Positions 1 through 8,720 of a stretch of DNA of 64,000 nt are shown here, one piece after another. Below the pieces are notes generated by a model. That model was not told the DNA's origin and made no database searches. It worked only from the letters and a program-made list of their open reading frames with translations. Made by a program: the position numbers and the translations under genes. This stretch comes from an uncultured Ruminiclostridium sp. (GTDB lineage Bacteria > Bacillota > Clostridia > Oscillospirales > Ruminococcaceae), in the NCBI GenBank assembly GCA_934490165.1, contig CAKSTB010000013.1:1-64000 (forward strand). Reading direction: 5' to 3'. The stretch's first letter is position 1. Each line of letters starts with the position of its first letter.

Positions 1-5
1 TACCA

Positions 6-52
6 AAAAAGTGAGCCGTGCGCACTATTTTTTGCGCTTCGACTCACTTTTT
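6..52 (+). terminator. Intrinsic terminator of a gene upstream of the window
   Basis: A ten-base outer stem (AAAAAGTGAG with CTCACTTTTT) encloses an inner GCGCA/TGCGC stem, and the outer arm ends in a T run. It probably ends a gene that lies before base 1. The small ORF at 87 begins just after it. Confidence 0.65.
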
Positions 53-86
53 CTTTTTCGGGTTGTGTCACAGCCCCGTGTTTTTT

Positions 87-287
87 ATGCTATATAACGA
101 TCTTCACGAGCTGATAAACGGCAGTGCAAGCACAAGAGCTTACTTTCTGTCACTGCCTGTGCCGTTGCAGATGAAGCTCCACGGCTACAACGATAATATC
201 CACTCAGCCTGTCAACTCCGCAGGACAGCCGAGCACGAGATACTGCTCAGCGAGCGCGAGAAAAGGCTGTCGCTAACCCGGCAATAA
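87..287 (+). CDS. Small hypothetical protein (66 aa)
   Basis: Short ORF starting at ATG 87 (MLYNDLHELING...). The open frame extends further upstream, but that part crosses the terminator hairpin and is not credible as coding. The product is hydrophilic, with no membrane segment and no domain I can name; a central stretch reading LSLPVPLQMKLHGYND followed by IHSACQLRR resembles short helical proteins common in Clostridia, from memory only. There is no strong ribosome site before ATG 87. It converges on the large helicase gene with only two bases between their stop codons, so nothing supports a shared operon. It could be a real small protein or the end of a decayed gene. Confidence 0.4.
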   Translation: MLYNDLHELINGSASTRAYFLSLPVPLQMKLHGYNDNIHSACQLRRTAEHEILLSEREKRLSLTRQ

Positions 288-289
288 TA

Positions 290-3200
290 TCAAAGCGTGT
301 ATTTGTCGCCGTTGCTTTTGAGCTTACCGCCTGATACCGCCTTATCGACCGCAAACTCGACAGTAGCGGTCATAACAGTACCGAGTCTTGTATAGCCGAA
401 CTTCTTTGCGGTTTCGCGGATAAGGTCGGCTCTCGAAAGTCCTATCTGTTCCGAAAGTACCTCCGTCATAGCGGAAATTATCTCCTCGGACGGGATCTCG
501 GTAAGCTCTCTTCTGTTGCCCTGAGCGTCTGCGGTACGGTAAACATCGTAAGTATCCGGGTCTTGCGTGCTGAGCCAGAAGAACGCATTTTCAGCGTCAA
601 CGGTGATACGCTTGTCAAGCGTCTTGAACACGCCCGCAAGCACGGTATCTGTCCTGTCGCCGCTCCTTGTTATGCCCCACGCTCCGAGCAGTTTATGTAC
701 CAGCGCGTTACGGCTTATCGGGGCTTCGGTATTCATTATGCGCAGTGCAAGCGACTGTATCTTTCCCGCGTTCTGCGGCAGATAGAATTCATCGGACGTA
801 CCCATAACAGGCAGTACGGCTGTTTCGTAAGGTGCGGACTTGCTCTGAGCGGGTGCTTTTTCCACCGTTTCAAATACAGGAGCTTGCTTTGTCTTTACTT
901 CTTCTATCGGCTTTTCTTCGGGGTGCTGTGCGTTTTCAACCGCCTGCTTTATATCCTGCAATACTTTTGCGCTGTCATCAAGCCAGTCGAGCGTCCATAC
1001 ACGCATAACGCTCCAGCCAAGCCCTTTCAGCACTCCCGGCTGTACCACAAATCTATCCCTTGCGGTAGCGCTCCTGCGGCAGTTCTCACCGTCAAGCATT
1101 ATGCCGAGAATGTAGGTTTCGGGCTTGTCGGGGTCTATTATGCCGATATCCATTCTGAATTGCGAACAGCCTATATTGCACTTTGTCTTAAAGCCCAGTG
1201 TTTCAATACCCTTGGCAATCTCGCTTACAAGGCTGTCGCTTGCGCCTGTCACCGTATCGGTGCGGCGCGCGATCACATTAGAACCACGCTCGGCAAATTC
1301 AAGGAAGCCTTTAAGTCCCGCAACGCCCTCGGAGCGTGTTCTCGCAAGGTCTATCTGTTCGGGACGGAGAACGGAATAAACGACCATTTCCTTTCTCGCT
1401 CTCGAAATCGCAACGTTAAGTCTTCGCCAGCCGCCGTCACGGTTAAGCGGTCCGAAATTCATCGACACCTTACCGTTTTCGTCAGGACCGTAGCCCACCG
1501 AGAACAGTATAACGTCACGCTCGTCACCCTGTACATTTTCAAGGTTCTTTATAAATACAGGCTCTTCACACTTAGCGTCAAAGTCGGCAATATCGGGGTG
1601 TTCGGCAAATGCGTCAACCAGCATATCGTCAATTAAATTCTGCTGTACCGAGCTGAACGTTACAACGCCTATGCTCTCATGGCGCGTCTTTTCATCACTC
1701 AGTCTGCGGATAATTTCACTGACGATAGCCTCTGCCTCTGCCTTGTTCTGCTTTGATTTTCCCTTGTCATAGAAGCCCTCGGGACGGACAAGCTTGACCT
1801 GCGATACAAGGTCGTTCGGCGAGGGGAACGTGTAGAGCTTATTATCGTAATACTTCATATTGCTGTATGCGATAAGGCTCTCGTGACGTGAGCGGTAATG
1901 CCACTTAAGATACATCTGCGGCATAGATATTGCAAGACAGTCGTCAAGCAGGCTTTCAAGGTCTTCAAGCTCGCTGTTGTCCTCGTCTATGCGGTTGCTT
2001 GCAAAGAACGATGTAGGCGGTAACTGCTTGGGGTCGCCGACTATCACCACGTTTTCGCCCCTTGCTATCGTGCCGACAGCCTCGCTTGTTGGGAGCTGTG
2101 ACGCTTCATCGAATATTACAAGGTCGAACTTCGGGAATGACGGATCGATATACTGAGCTACCGAAATAGGGCTCATAAGCATACACGGACAGAGCTTTCT
2201 CAGCAGTGTGGGTATCTCATCAAACAGCTTTCTCAGCGGCAGCATTCTGCCGTTGTTCTTGATAGCCTTTTTCAGTATGCCCATCTCGGAGGTTGCGGCG
2301 CTCGTGCCGTTAGAGGCAGGTACATTTGCGGATAATCTTGCGACAAGCTCCTGTATAGTAAGACGCTGATATTCCTTAACCGTCTTTCTGTATTCTTCGG
2401 CAAGCGCGTCATACTGCTTTCCGTTGAAGCCCGCAAGGCGCTCGTCTGCGGCAATAGTGATAAGTGCAAGCTGATAGTAAAGCTCGCAGTAATATGCGTT
2501 TCTTATGTTATCAGCCGACACTGCGCCGTTCTTGTATGCCTTGCTGACAGATGTTAATCCCGCATCGCAAAGCTCCTTGTCGGCGGCATTGAAAGCCGCT
2601 TTGCTTCTTACAAGCGAGATGTTGTCGCGGATCGATTTAAATACAGAGTTTATGCTTGTAAACCAGTCGGTGTTGTCACCGAAATTAGCGTCAATACGGT
2701 AATCGGCAGTAAGTCTGTCGGCGTTTTCGATATAACGCTTTACTGTGCCGAGCTTTGCCGAACACTCCGATATGCTCTGCGGCGACTGTTTAATAAAGCT
2801 TATGATGATATGCTGTTTTTCGCTTTCGCTGAATTTATCGGATACTACTGCTTTATTTACAGCGGCAGTCTTCTTTGCCGCCGCAAAGAGCTGTTCCCAG
2901 TCGGTTTCCGTACCGTTTGCAAGACTGCCTGCAATACTGAGAACGCCCGAATTTTCCTTTATCTGTGCGGCTTTTTCGGACAGATCGATAAGCTTGTCGT
3001 ATACCGCGCATACATCGTTTTTTGTAAATGCGGCGGGGTTCTTGCTGTAGACTTTCAGTTCCTTGTACAGCTTGTTCTGACCGAGCAGTTTCGGTAAGAA
3101 CCACTTTGTTTGAGCCTGCTTCCACTGTACTCTGGCGCTTTCGGCGGGGTACGATAATACCGCCTTGTCAAAATTGTTTTCTATATCACTGCGCAGTGCG

Positions 3201-6055
3201 TTATATGCTCTGCCTGTATCGGCAAGCGCTTCAAGCTTTGACATTATACTGTCGCAGTCAGCCTTGCCGACTGCTTCTGAAATCACAGGTGCATCGGCTG
3301 TGCAGGCAATGATAAGCTCCAATACCGTATCAAGCTTGTCGCGGCAGATGTTGCCGTCAAGACCTGCGGCAGACGCAATAAAATTCAGCGCGTCATCGGC
3401 ATCGTTATACTGCGCGATCATCGTATCAAGACTGCTTTGCAGACTGTCACGCAGTTCTATTGAGTATTCACGTCCGCCGTATCTTAAAAGCGGGTGCTGT
3501 GCATACAGTCCGATCTCGGATATTGCAACGATATATCGGGAAAGGATATCCTCAAAATGCGCAAGCGTGTTACCGTCGACACTTCTGAGAGTTTCTTTAT
3601 CTATCGTGATTTTACCCTTTTCGGGCAGGCACTGCTCATAACGCTCTATAGCTGTATACAGCGACTCGCCGAACGATCTTTTCTCGTGCAATGCTTCTAT
3701 TATGTAGTTCAGCCTTGCTTTCTGCTGTGCCAGCTTTTCAGCCGTTGCGGCGTGCTGTTCGGGAGATTTTACCCGAGCAGTTTCAAGCGCTTTGTTAAGC
3801 TCTGCGAGCACTGCGGATTTATTTGTCTTGTTGGAGTGAAGCTCAAGGCAGAACGGATCAAGTCCGATGTTGGCAAGGCGCTTTTGTACAACGCTCAGCG
3901 CCGCCATTTTTTCCGCTACGAAAAGCACGCTCTTACCGTGATACAGCGCATTTGCTATCATATTCGTGATAGTCTGCGATTTACCTGTTCCGGGAGGTCC
4001 GTGGAGCACAAAGCTCCTGCCTGCCGATGCCGCCACCACTGCGCTCAGCTGTGATGAGTCTGCGTCAACAGGTACGGCAATATCCGACAATGAAATTTTG
4101 CTGTCTATCTCGGTATCGGCTATGAAATCGCCGCTCAGCGCTTCGCTTGCCGCTCCGTCCATAAGGCAGGATACGACCTTGTTGTTTTTAAGCTCGTCAC
4201 TGCGGTTTCTGATATCGTTCCACATTACGAACTGACCGAAGCTGAACAGACCTATAAAGCTGTATTCAAGGATATTCCACCTTTTTTTGCCCATAACCGC
4301 CTGTCTTACCGTATTGAAAACAAGCGGCAGGTCAATGCCGTGCTCGTCCTGCGGCAGAGGGTCTAGTCCGTCTATATTTATTCCGTGATCCTGTCTGAAG
4401 TACTCGATCAGCGTTACGTTTATCTGTGCGTCCTCCTGACGGCTTCTGATAATGTAACCCTTGTCACGGACATTTCTTACTATATCTATCGGGATAAGCA
4501 CGAGCGGTGCGTATCTCGCCTTTTCGGATATATCGCTTTCAAACCATCTGAGAAGTCCGAGCGACAGGAAAAGCGTATTCGAGCCATTCTCCTCCATACT
4601 GAGCTTTGCCGAGCGGTACAGCTTCTTAAGCGTTTCGTCAAGCTCCTGCGCGCCGAGGAAGGTTCTTATCCTCTTGCTCCTGAACTCCTGCTGTGCAATG
4701 TTTGTTATGAGATCCTTATCGTTTTCTATCTCATACATTTTAGCGTCACGAAGAGAAACAGTCCACTCGGAAGGTATTTCAAGAATGCGGAAATCAGTAC
4801 CGTCCGCAAGTCTGTCTTCAAGCTCTGCAAGATCAGCCGTCATAAGCTGTACGGCATTCTTCGTCACCCTGAAATTAAGCAGGGAGTTTCTGAGTGAAAA
4901 GTCAAGGAGCTTTCTTTCCCACACCTTCTGCTTTGTCATGGGCTCGTTACTGCCCTGTGCGACCTTACCGTAAAGCGATGTGTCAAGCTCGCTCGGAGCG
5001 CTCATTCTTATGCGCTTTATGCTGTCGCTCTCCGTATTTTCCGAAGCGATCGCCTGTTCAAGTTTTAACGGAATAGGACGTATGCCGCTTCCTCTGGTGC
5101 GCTTTATATCAACGGCGTAAATAAACTGTGACGGGTCGTTAAAATGATCCTTGCCGTGCTTAAGTGCCTTGTCAAAATCAACGATATCAGATGCAAAATC
5201 CGTGCATTCAACGAGCAGTATCTCCTCCGCACCTGTCGCAATGCGCTTTTCAATGGCGGATACGTCATCGGTAGCGCAGTCCGCAAAGGTTTCTTCTTCA
5301 AGGTGACAGCCGCAGAAAGCGTGACCGTTTATGAATATGATAAGCGGGTGCAGTCCCACAGCCTCAAGGCAGGACGCATACAGTACCGAAAGATCAAGGC
5401 AAGTGCCCTGCTTTGTTTCAAGAACAGTGTTTGCAAGGCGCACCTTCTGACCTAAATATTCAAAGCTTGCAGGCGGCATATTATATGCGATCTTCCTTGC
5501 GCAAAGTGCGGTGTATACCGCCGCCATCTGTTGCTTTACAAAGTTCGGATTCTGACGCTGATATGCGCTGAACGCGGTGGTATCAGCCCATTTTTTAAGA
5601 TAGACCGAGGCTTCCGAGATGACCTTTGCTATTTCCGGGTGATTTGGCGTTACAAATGCGGCGATAAGCTCGGGGTCAAACGCAAGACCGCTCCACTCGT
5701 TGAACGCAAGCAGCTGTACCGGCATATCCTTGTGATAAAGCTCGCTATCGTCTTTGCAAAGCGAAAAGCTTACAGTGCCCGATACGGCTTCTGTCAGGGA
5801 AAACAGCATTTCGGTACTGAGTATTATCCTCAGCGGCGAAACCTCTACCGACTGCCCCGCCGGGACAGTGCTTATATCATATGTAAATGTGCGGGCAAAC
5901 TGAGGGTCAAAGGTTATATTGAGCTTTACATCGCTTATATCCTCATCGCCCTCATTATTGACAGTAAGATTTCTGATGAAGGGAATATAGTTTTGCTGCA
6001 TCGCGAAATTGATTTTAGGTATCATTTCACAGCCGAGAGTAAGAATTGCGCCCAT
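290..6055 (-). CDS. DUF4011-type superfamily 1 helicase with Vsr-like nuclease (Hhe-like defence candidate)
   Basis: A 1921-aa cytosolic protein. The N-terminal ~180 residues look like a beta-sandwich. Near 205-250 comes a transglutaminase/protease-like core with GTCLD (Cys about 219) and a later GHAF (His). A DUF4011-like stretch follows from about 370 (WERKLLDFSLRNSLLNF). The helicase has Walker A GPPGTGKS at 686-693 and Walker B FDEASQLP from about 1315, then VGDPKQLPPTSFF and a C-terminal helicase half with VQGDERDVILFS. Near 1610-1720 a PD-(D/E)XK/Vsr-like region contains FRMDIGIID. A DUF3320-like winged helix is near 1790-1870. The start is set by AAGGAG eight bases before ATG 6055. Helicase-Vsr proteins with DUF4011 are known from antiphage screens (Hhe), so DNA-targeting defence is the likeliest role, but there are no other defence genes alongside. 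Function is inferred from domain order. Confidence 0.85.
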   Translation of the reverse strand: MGAILTLGCEMIPKINFAMQQNYIPFIRNLTVNNEGDEDISDVKLNITFDPQFARTFTYDISTVPAGQSVEVSPLRIILSTEMLFSLTEAVSGTVSFSLCKDDSELYHKDMPVQLLAFNEWSGLAFDPELIAAFVTPNHPEIAKVISEASVYLKKWADTTAFSAYQRQNPNFVKQQMAAVYTALCARKIAYNMPPASFEYLGQKVRLANTVLETKQGTCLDLSVLYASCLEAVGLHPLIIFINGHAFCGCHLEEETFADCATDDVSAIEKRIATGAEEILLVECTDFASDIVDFDKALKHGKDHFNDPSQFIYAVDIKRTRGSGIRPIPLKLEQAIASENTESDSIKRIRMSAPSELDTSLYGKVAQGSNEPMTKQKVWERKLLDFSLRNSLLNFRVTKNAVQLMTADLAELEDRLADGTDFRILEIPSEWTVSLRDAKMYEIENDKDLITNIAQQEFRSKRIRTFLGAQELDETLKKLYRSAKLSMEENGSNTLFLSLGLLRWFESDISEKARYAPLVLIPIDIVRNVRDKGYIIRSRQEDAQINVTLIEYFRQDHGINIDGLDPLPQDEHGIDLPLVFNTVRQAVMGKKRWNILEYSFIGLFSFGQFVMWNDIRNRSDELKNNKVVSCLMDGAASEALSGDFIADTEIDSKISLSDIAVPVDADSSQLSAVVAASAGRSFVLHGPPGTGKSQTITNMIANALYHGKSVLFVAEKMAALSVVQKRLANIGLDPFCLELHSNKTNKSAVLAELNKALETARVKSPEQHAATAEKLAQQKARLNYIIEALHEKRSFGESLYTAIERYEQCLPEKGKITIDKETLRSVDGNTLAHFEDILSRYIVAISEIGLYAQHPLLRYGGREYSIELRDSLQSSLDTMIAQYNDADDALNFIASAAGLDGNICRDKLDTVLELIIACTADAPVISEAVGKADCDSIMSKLEALADTGRAYNALRSDIENNFDKAVLSYPAESARVQWKQAQTKWFLPKLLGQNKLYKELKVYSKNPAAFTKNDVCAVYDKLIDLSEKAAQIKENSGVLSIAGSLANGTETDWEQLFAAAKKTAAVNKAVVSDKFSESEKQHIIISFIKQSPQSISECSAKLGTVKRYIENADRLTADYRIDANFGDNTDWFTSINSVFKSIRDNISLVRSKAAFNAADKELCDAGLTSVSKAYKNGAVSADNIRNAYYCELYYQLALITIAADERLAGFNGKQYDALAEEYRKTVKEYQRLTIQELVARLSANVPASNGTSAATSEMGILKKAIKNNGRMLPLRKLFDEIPTLLRKLCPCMLMSPISVAQYIDPSFPKFDLVIFDEASQLPTSEAVGTIARGENVVIVGDPKQLPPTSFFASNRIDEDNSELEDLESLLDDCLAISMPQMYLKWHYRSRHESLIAYSNMKYYDNKLYTFPSPNDLVSQVKLVRPEGFYDKGKSKQNKAEAEAIVSEIIRRLSDEKTRHESIGVVTFSSVQQNLIDDMLVDAFAEHPDIADFDAKCEEPVFIKNLENVQGDERDVILFSVGYGPDENGKVSMNFGPLNRDGGWRRLNVAISRARKEMVVYSVLRPEQIDLARTRSEGVAGLKGFLEFAERGSNVIARRTDTVTGASDSLVSEIAKGIETLGFKTKCNIGCSQFRMDIGIIDPDKPETYILGIMLDGENCRRSATARDRFVVQPGVLKGLGWSVMRVWTLDWLDDSAKVLQDIKQAVENAQHPEEKPIEEVKTKQAPVFETVEKAPAQSKSAPYETAVLPVMGTSDEFYLPQNAGKIQSLALRIMNTEAPISRNALVHKLLGAWGITRSGDRTDTVLAGVFKTLDKRITVDAENAFFWLSTQDPDTYDVYRTADAQGNRRELTEIPSEEIISAMTEVLSEQIGLSRADLIRETAKKFGYTRLGTVMTATVEFAVDKAVSGGKLKSNGDKYTL

Positions 6056-6250
6056 ACAACACGCTCCTTATCGCTTAAATTTTCCGAAGTCCGGGATAGT
6101 TAAATTATACTACTATATTCAATACCTGTCAATAAAAGCGGTAACAGTAAATTTTTTGTTTTCTTCGTGAAAAAATTGCCGTACTATTTGCGTACTGCGT
6201 GCGGATAATAATCATATCGGGGAAATTCCCGATAGCGAAAGGAGAAAACC

Positions 6251-6439
6251 ATGGAAATAAAACGTGATGAGTCCTTGCAGAAGCGTCCGGGCACAGGTTA
6301 TGCCGATACGGCAAGAGTAATGAGAAAGGCTATGAGCATAGCGGCTATGCGCTCGTCAGACTTTGACCCGAACGGCAGTTACACCGGGGTTTGCGACAAT
6401 ATTTACGAAAAGCCCGTGCAGGACGCAGACGATTTATAA
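6251..6439 (+). CDS. Small conserved-looking protein ending PVQDADDL (62 aa)
   Basis: A 62-aa ORF with a strong ribosome site (AAAGGAG about six bases before ATG 6251). The N-terminus is basic. The second half carries FDPNGSYTGVCDN and ends in an acidic PVQDADDL. I recall short clostridial proteins with the same GSYTG and PVQDADDL signature but know of no function for them. There is no signal peptide or membrane segment. It lies 71 bases before the nucleoside kinase, separated from it by a hairpin that may terminate its transcript. The helicase gene diverges from it, so both promoters must lie in 6056-6250. Confidence 0.7.
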   Translation: MEIKRDESLQKRPGTGYADTARVMRKAMSIAAMRSSDFDPNGSYTGVCDNIYEKPVQDADDL

Positions 6440-6456
6440 TTAAAGCTTGAAAAGAG

Positions 6457-6510
6457 CCTTCCGTTGTGGTATGATAAAACTACCATTTATCATAACGGAA
6501 GGTGTCTTTT
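6457..6510 (+). promoter_or_regulatory. Hairpin that overlaps the nucleoside-kinase ribosome site (terminator or attenuator)
   Basis: CCTTCCGTT (6457-6465) pairs with AACGGAAGG (6494-6502), and ATGATAAA (6471-6478) pairs with TTTATCAT (6486-6493); GTGGT is bulged on the left and the loop is seven bases. A TTTT follows. The 3' arm contains GGAAGG, which is also the ribosome site of the kinase ATG at 6511. A rival small stem, TGGTA (6467) with TACCA (6481), would exclude the long one. It may terminate the upstream small gene, hide the kinase ribosome site, or both. Confidence 0.55.
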
Positions 6511-7440
6511 ATGTCACAGTCAACAAAACAGATCAGGATAGTAACGCTCGGCGAGCTAAACCGCCGTGCCGAGGATATACAAAGATTTATCGATACATCG
6601 GAACAGCAGTATGCAGACAAGGTAAAAGCCGCGGCAGACAGCATAGCGCAGTGCCGCGATAAAAAGCCGCTGGTACTGCTTTCGGGACCGTCGGGCTCGG
6701 GAAAAACGACTACCGCCTACCGCATAGCCACCGAGCTTACGGCTAAGGGCATAAAAGCTGTAGTCATTTCGATGGACGACTATTTCGTACCGGGAGTGAT
6801 ACCGCCCGATAAAAACGGAAAAATCGATCTTGAAGCTCCGGAAAGAGTCGACTGTGAACTTCTTAAAAAGGATCTGCTTACGCTGGCATCGGGCGGTGAG
6901 ATACAGCTACCGAAATTTGATTTTACCGACAATTCAAGGCGACAGGGCAACAAAATACGCTGTGACGGCAACACCGTTGTTATCATTGAGGGCATACACG
7001 CGCTTAATCCCGATGTTACAGGCAGGATGCACGATCACGCCACATTCATATATGTCAGCGTCCGCACCCGAATAGCAGATGAGAAGGGCGAGCTTCTCCA
7101 CCCCTCAAAGATACGTCTTATCCGCAGATTGTCGCGCGACAAGCTGTTCAGAGGAAGGGACTATCACAGGACTATAGAGCAGTTTCCTAGCGTACAGCGC
7201 GGCGAAAGCCTTTATATAATGCCGTATAAACAGCTTGCGGACTTCGATATAGATACATTTTTCCCGTATGAGCTTTCGGTATACAGGAATGTGCTGTCAA
7301 GGCTGTGTGACGATGATTTTGACGAATGCATACGTCAGGTAAACCGCTACAGCGAACTGCCTAAGTTCCTGTCAACGATAACCCCGATACCCGAGAGCGC
7401 AGTGCCTGATAACTCACTCATAAAGGAATTTATTGGCTGA
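6511..7440 (+). CDS. Nucleoside kinase, uridine kinase / phosphoribulokinase family
   Basis: A 309-aa cytosolic P-loop kinase, expected to phosphorylate uridine or a related nucleoside with NTP for salvage. Walker A GPSGSGKTT spans about 59-67. ISMDDYF (about 90-96) is the family's substrate-side motif, and VVIIEGIHALNPDVT (from about 160) is the typical Walker B-like strand with the following loop. An N-terminal extension of about 50 residues, partly helical, precedes the kinase fold. I chose ATG 6511 over in-frame GTG 6502 because GGAAGG (6497-6502) lies eight bases before the ATG but overlaps the GTG. A hairpin over this ribosome site suggests translational or attenuation control. The exact nucleoside cannot be read from sequence. 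Confidence 0.85.
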   Translation: MSQSTKQIRIVTLGELNRRAEDIQRFIDTSEQQYADKVKAAADSIAQCRDKKPLVLLSGPSGSGKTTTAYRIATELTAKGIKAVVISMDDYFVPGVIPPDKNGKIDLEAPERVDCELLKKDLLTLASGGEIQLPKFDFTDNSRRQGNKIRCDGNTVVIIEGIHALNPDVTGRMHDHATFIYVSVRTRIADEKGELLHPSKIRLIRRLSRDKLFRGRDYHRTIEQFPSVQRGESLYIMPYKQLADFDIDTFFPYELSVYRNVLSRLCDDDFDECIRQVNRYSELPKFLSTITPIPESAVPDNSLIKEFIG

Positions 7441-7441
7441 G

Positions 7442-7470
7442 TTGTGCAAAATCACAAATAGTGAGCACAA
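7442..7470 (+). terminator. Weak bulged terminator-like hairpin after the nucleoside kinase
   Basis: TTGTGC (7442) with GCACAA (7465) and TCAC (7452) with GTGA (7461) form a bulged stem directly after the kinase stop. A TTGTTTTT tract starts about six bases later. Modest support only. Confidence 0.4.
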
Positions 7471-7506
7471 ACTTGGTTGTTTTTAACTAAAAGTGAAACT
7501 TATCTA

Positions 7507-7535
7507 TTTACTTTTTTGTGGATATGGTGTATAAT
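7507..7535 (+). promoter_or_regulatory. Probable sigma-A promoter of cheV
   Basis: TTTACT (7507-7512), a 17-base spacer and a perfect TATAAT (7530-7535), about 42 bases before the cheV ATG. Confidence 0.55.
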
Positions 7536-7577
7536 AGATAACGAAATAAGATTACAGATGCAACGGAAGGTGTATTT

Positions 7578-8498
7578 ATGGCAGCTTACAATGCGAACGA
7601 TACCGGCATACTGCTTGAAAGCGGTACTAACGAGCTGGAGCTTTTGGAATTTAATATATGCGGTAATTCCTACGGCATAAACATTGCCAAGGTCCGTGAA
7701 ATAATGATGGAACAGGAGCTTGTTCCGATGCCGCAGGCACCGGCTGAGATAGAGGGCGTATTTATGCCCCGTGACAAGCTTATTACGGTCATAGATCTGC
7801 ACAAGGTACTCGGCACTGAAAAGCCGGAAAACGCAAGAGGTCTGTTCATAATCTGCGAATTCAACGGTATGGATATAGGCTTCCATGTTACCGCTGTACA
7901 GGGCATTCAGCGTATCGGCTGGGCAGCTATCGATAAGCCTCCGCAGGTTTCGGGCGATTCAAACTCGGGTATTGCTACAGGCATAGCCAAGGTTGACGGA
8001 AAAATTCTTGTTATCCTCGACTTTGAGAAGATAGTAAGTGATATCAACAAGACCGCAGGACTTGATCTGAAGGGTGCGGAAAACGCAAAGGCGACCGATG
8101 TTACAGCCGAAAAGCATATAGTGATTGCAGAGGACTCACAGTTCCTCAACAAGATGATAGTAAACAGCCTTGCCGATATAGGCTTTAAAGAAATACGCTC
8201 TTTCCCCAACGGCAAAGAGGCGTGGGACTACATATCGAAGTTTTCGGGTTACAACGGCGATGTCACAGAGTGCGTAGCCGCAGTTATCACCGATATTGAG
8301 ATGCCGCAGATGGACGGTCATCATCTTACAAAGCTCATCAAATCCGACCCCACACTCAAAAAGATACCTGTATTCCTGTTCTCATCTCTCATAAATGAGC
8401 AGATGTATCAGAAGGGTCTTTCGGTAGGTGCGGACGAACAGTTCTCAAAGCCCCAGATCGGTATGCTGATAGAACGTCTGCTCCAGATACTGAGCTGA
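7578..8498 (+). CDS. cheV: Chemotaxis coupling protein CheV (CheW + receiver domains)
   Basis: A 306-aa cytosolic protein. A CheW-like coupling domain (about 20-165; FNICGNSYGINIAKVREIM and later FMPRDKLITVIDLHKVLG) is followed by a response-regulator receiver (about 180-306). The receiver has the acidic start VIAEDSQ, the phospho-acceptor Asp239 in ITDIEMP, and the conserved Lys in FSKPQ, so it should be phosphorylated by CheA. CheV links receptors to CheA and adjusts sensitivity. The start is backed by GGAAGG eight bases before ATG 7578. No other chemotaxis or flagellar gene is in the window, so it stands alone here. Length and domain order fit the family. Confidence 0.88.
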   Translation: MAAYNANDTGILLESGTNELELLEFNICGNSYGINIAKVREIMMEQELVPMPQAPAEIEGVFMPRDKLITVIDLHKVLGTEKPENARGLFIICEFNGMDIGFHVTAVQGIQRIGWAAIDKPPQVSGDSNSGIATGIAKVDGKILVILDFEKIVSDINKTAGLDLKGAENAKATDVTAEKHIVIAEDSQFLNKMIVNSLADIGFKEIRSFPNGKEAWDYISKFSGYNGDVTECVAAVITDIEMPQMDGHHLTKLIKSDPTLKKIPVFLFSSLINEQMYQKGLSVGADEQFSKPQIGMLIERLLQILS

Positions 8499-8606
8499 TA
8501 ATTTTATTGCTTATTCGCTGTTTGCCTATTGCTACCGGCGACAGTTGAATATCTGATTTTCATTTTTATTCCTTACTTAAGTTTATTTCGTTTTATTTGA
8601 ATTTAA

Positions 8607-8639
8607 CCGGCAGAATGAAAGTTCTGCCGTCATTTTTTT
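8607..8639 (+). terminator. Intrinsic terminator after cheV
   Basis: CGGCAGAA (8608) pairs with TTCTGCCG (8622), followed by CATTTTTTT. Confidence 0.85.
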
Positions 8640-8720
8640 GCTTGATAACTTATAATGCTTGAAGTTATGGCAAATATGTGATAGAATAATATAGAATTAT
8701 GTTGAAAGGACTGCTGAACT

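Noticed and set aside
563..1636. A 357-codon open frame on the plus strand opposite the helicase gene
   Set aside because: It lies wholly inside the minus-strand helicase gene, has no ribosome site or recognisable motif, and its composition mirrors the complementary codons. It is a shadow frame, as are the other long plus-strand frames at 3165-5455 and 5531-6103.
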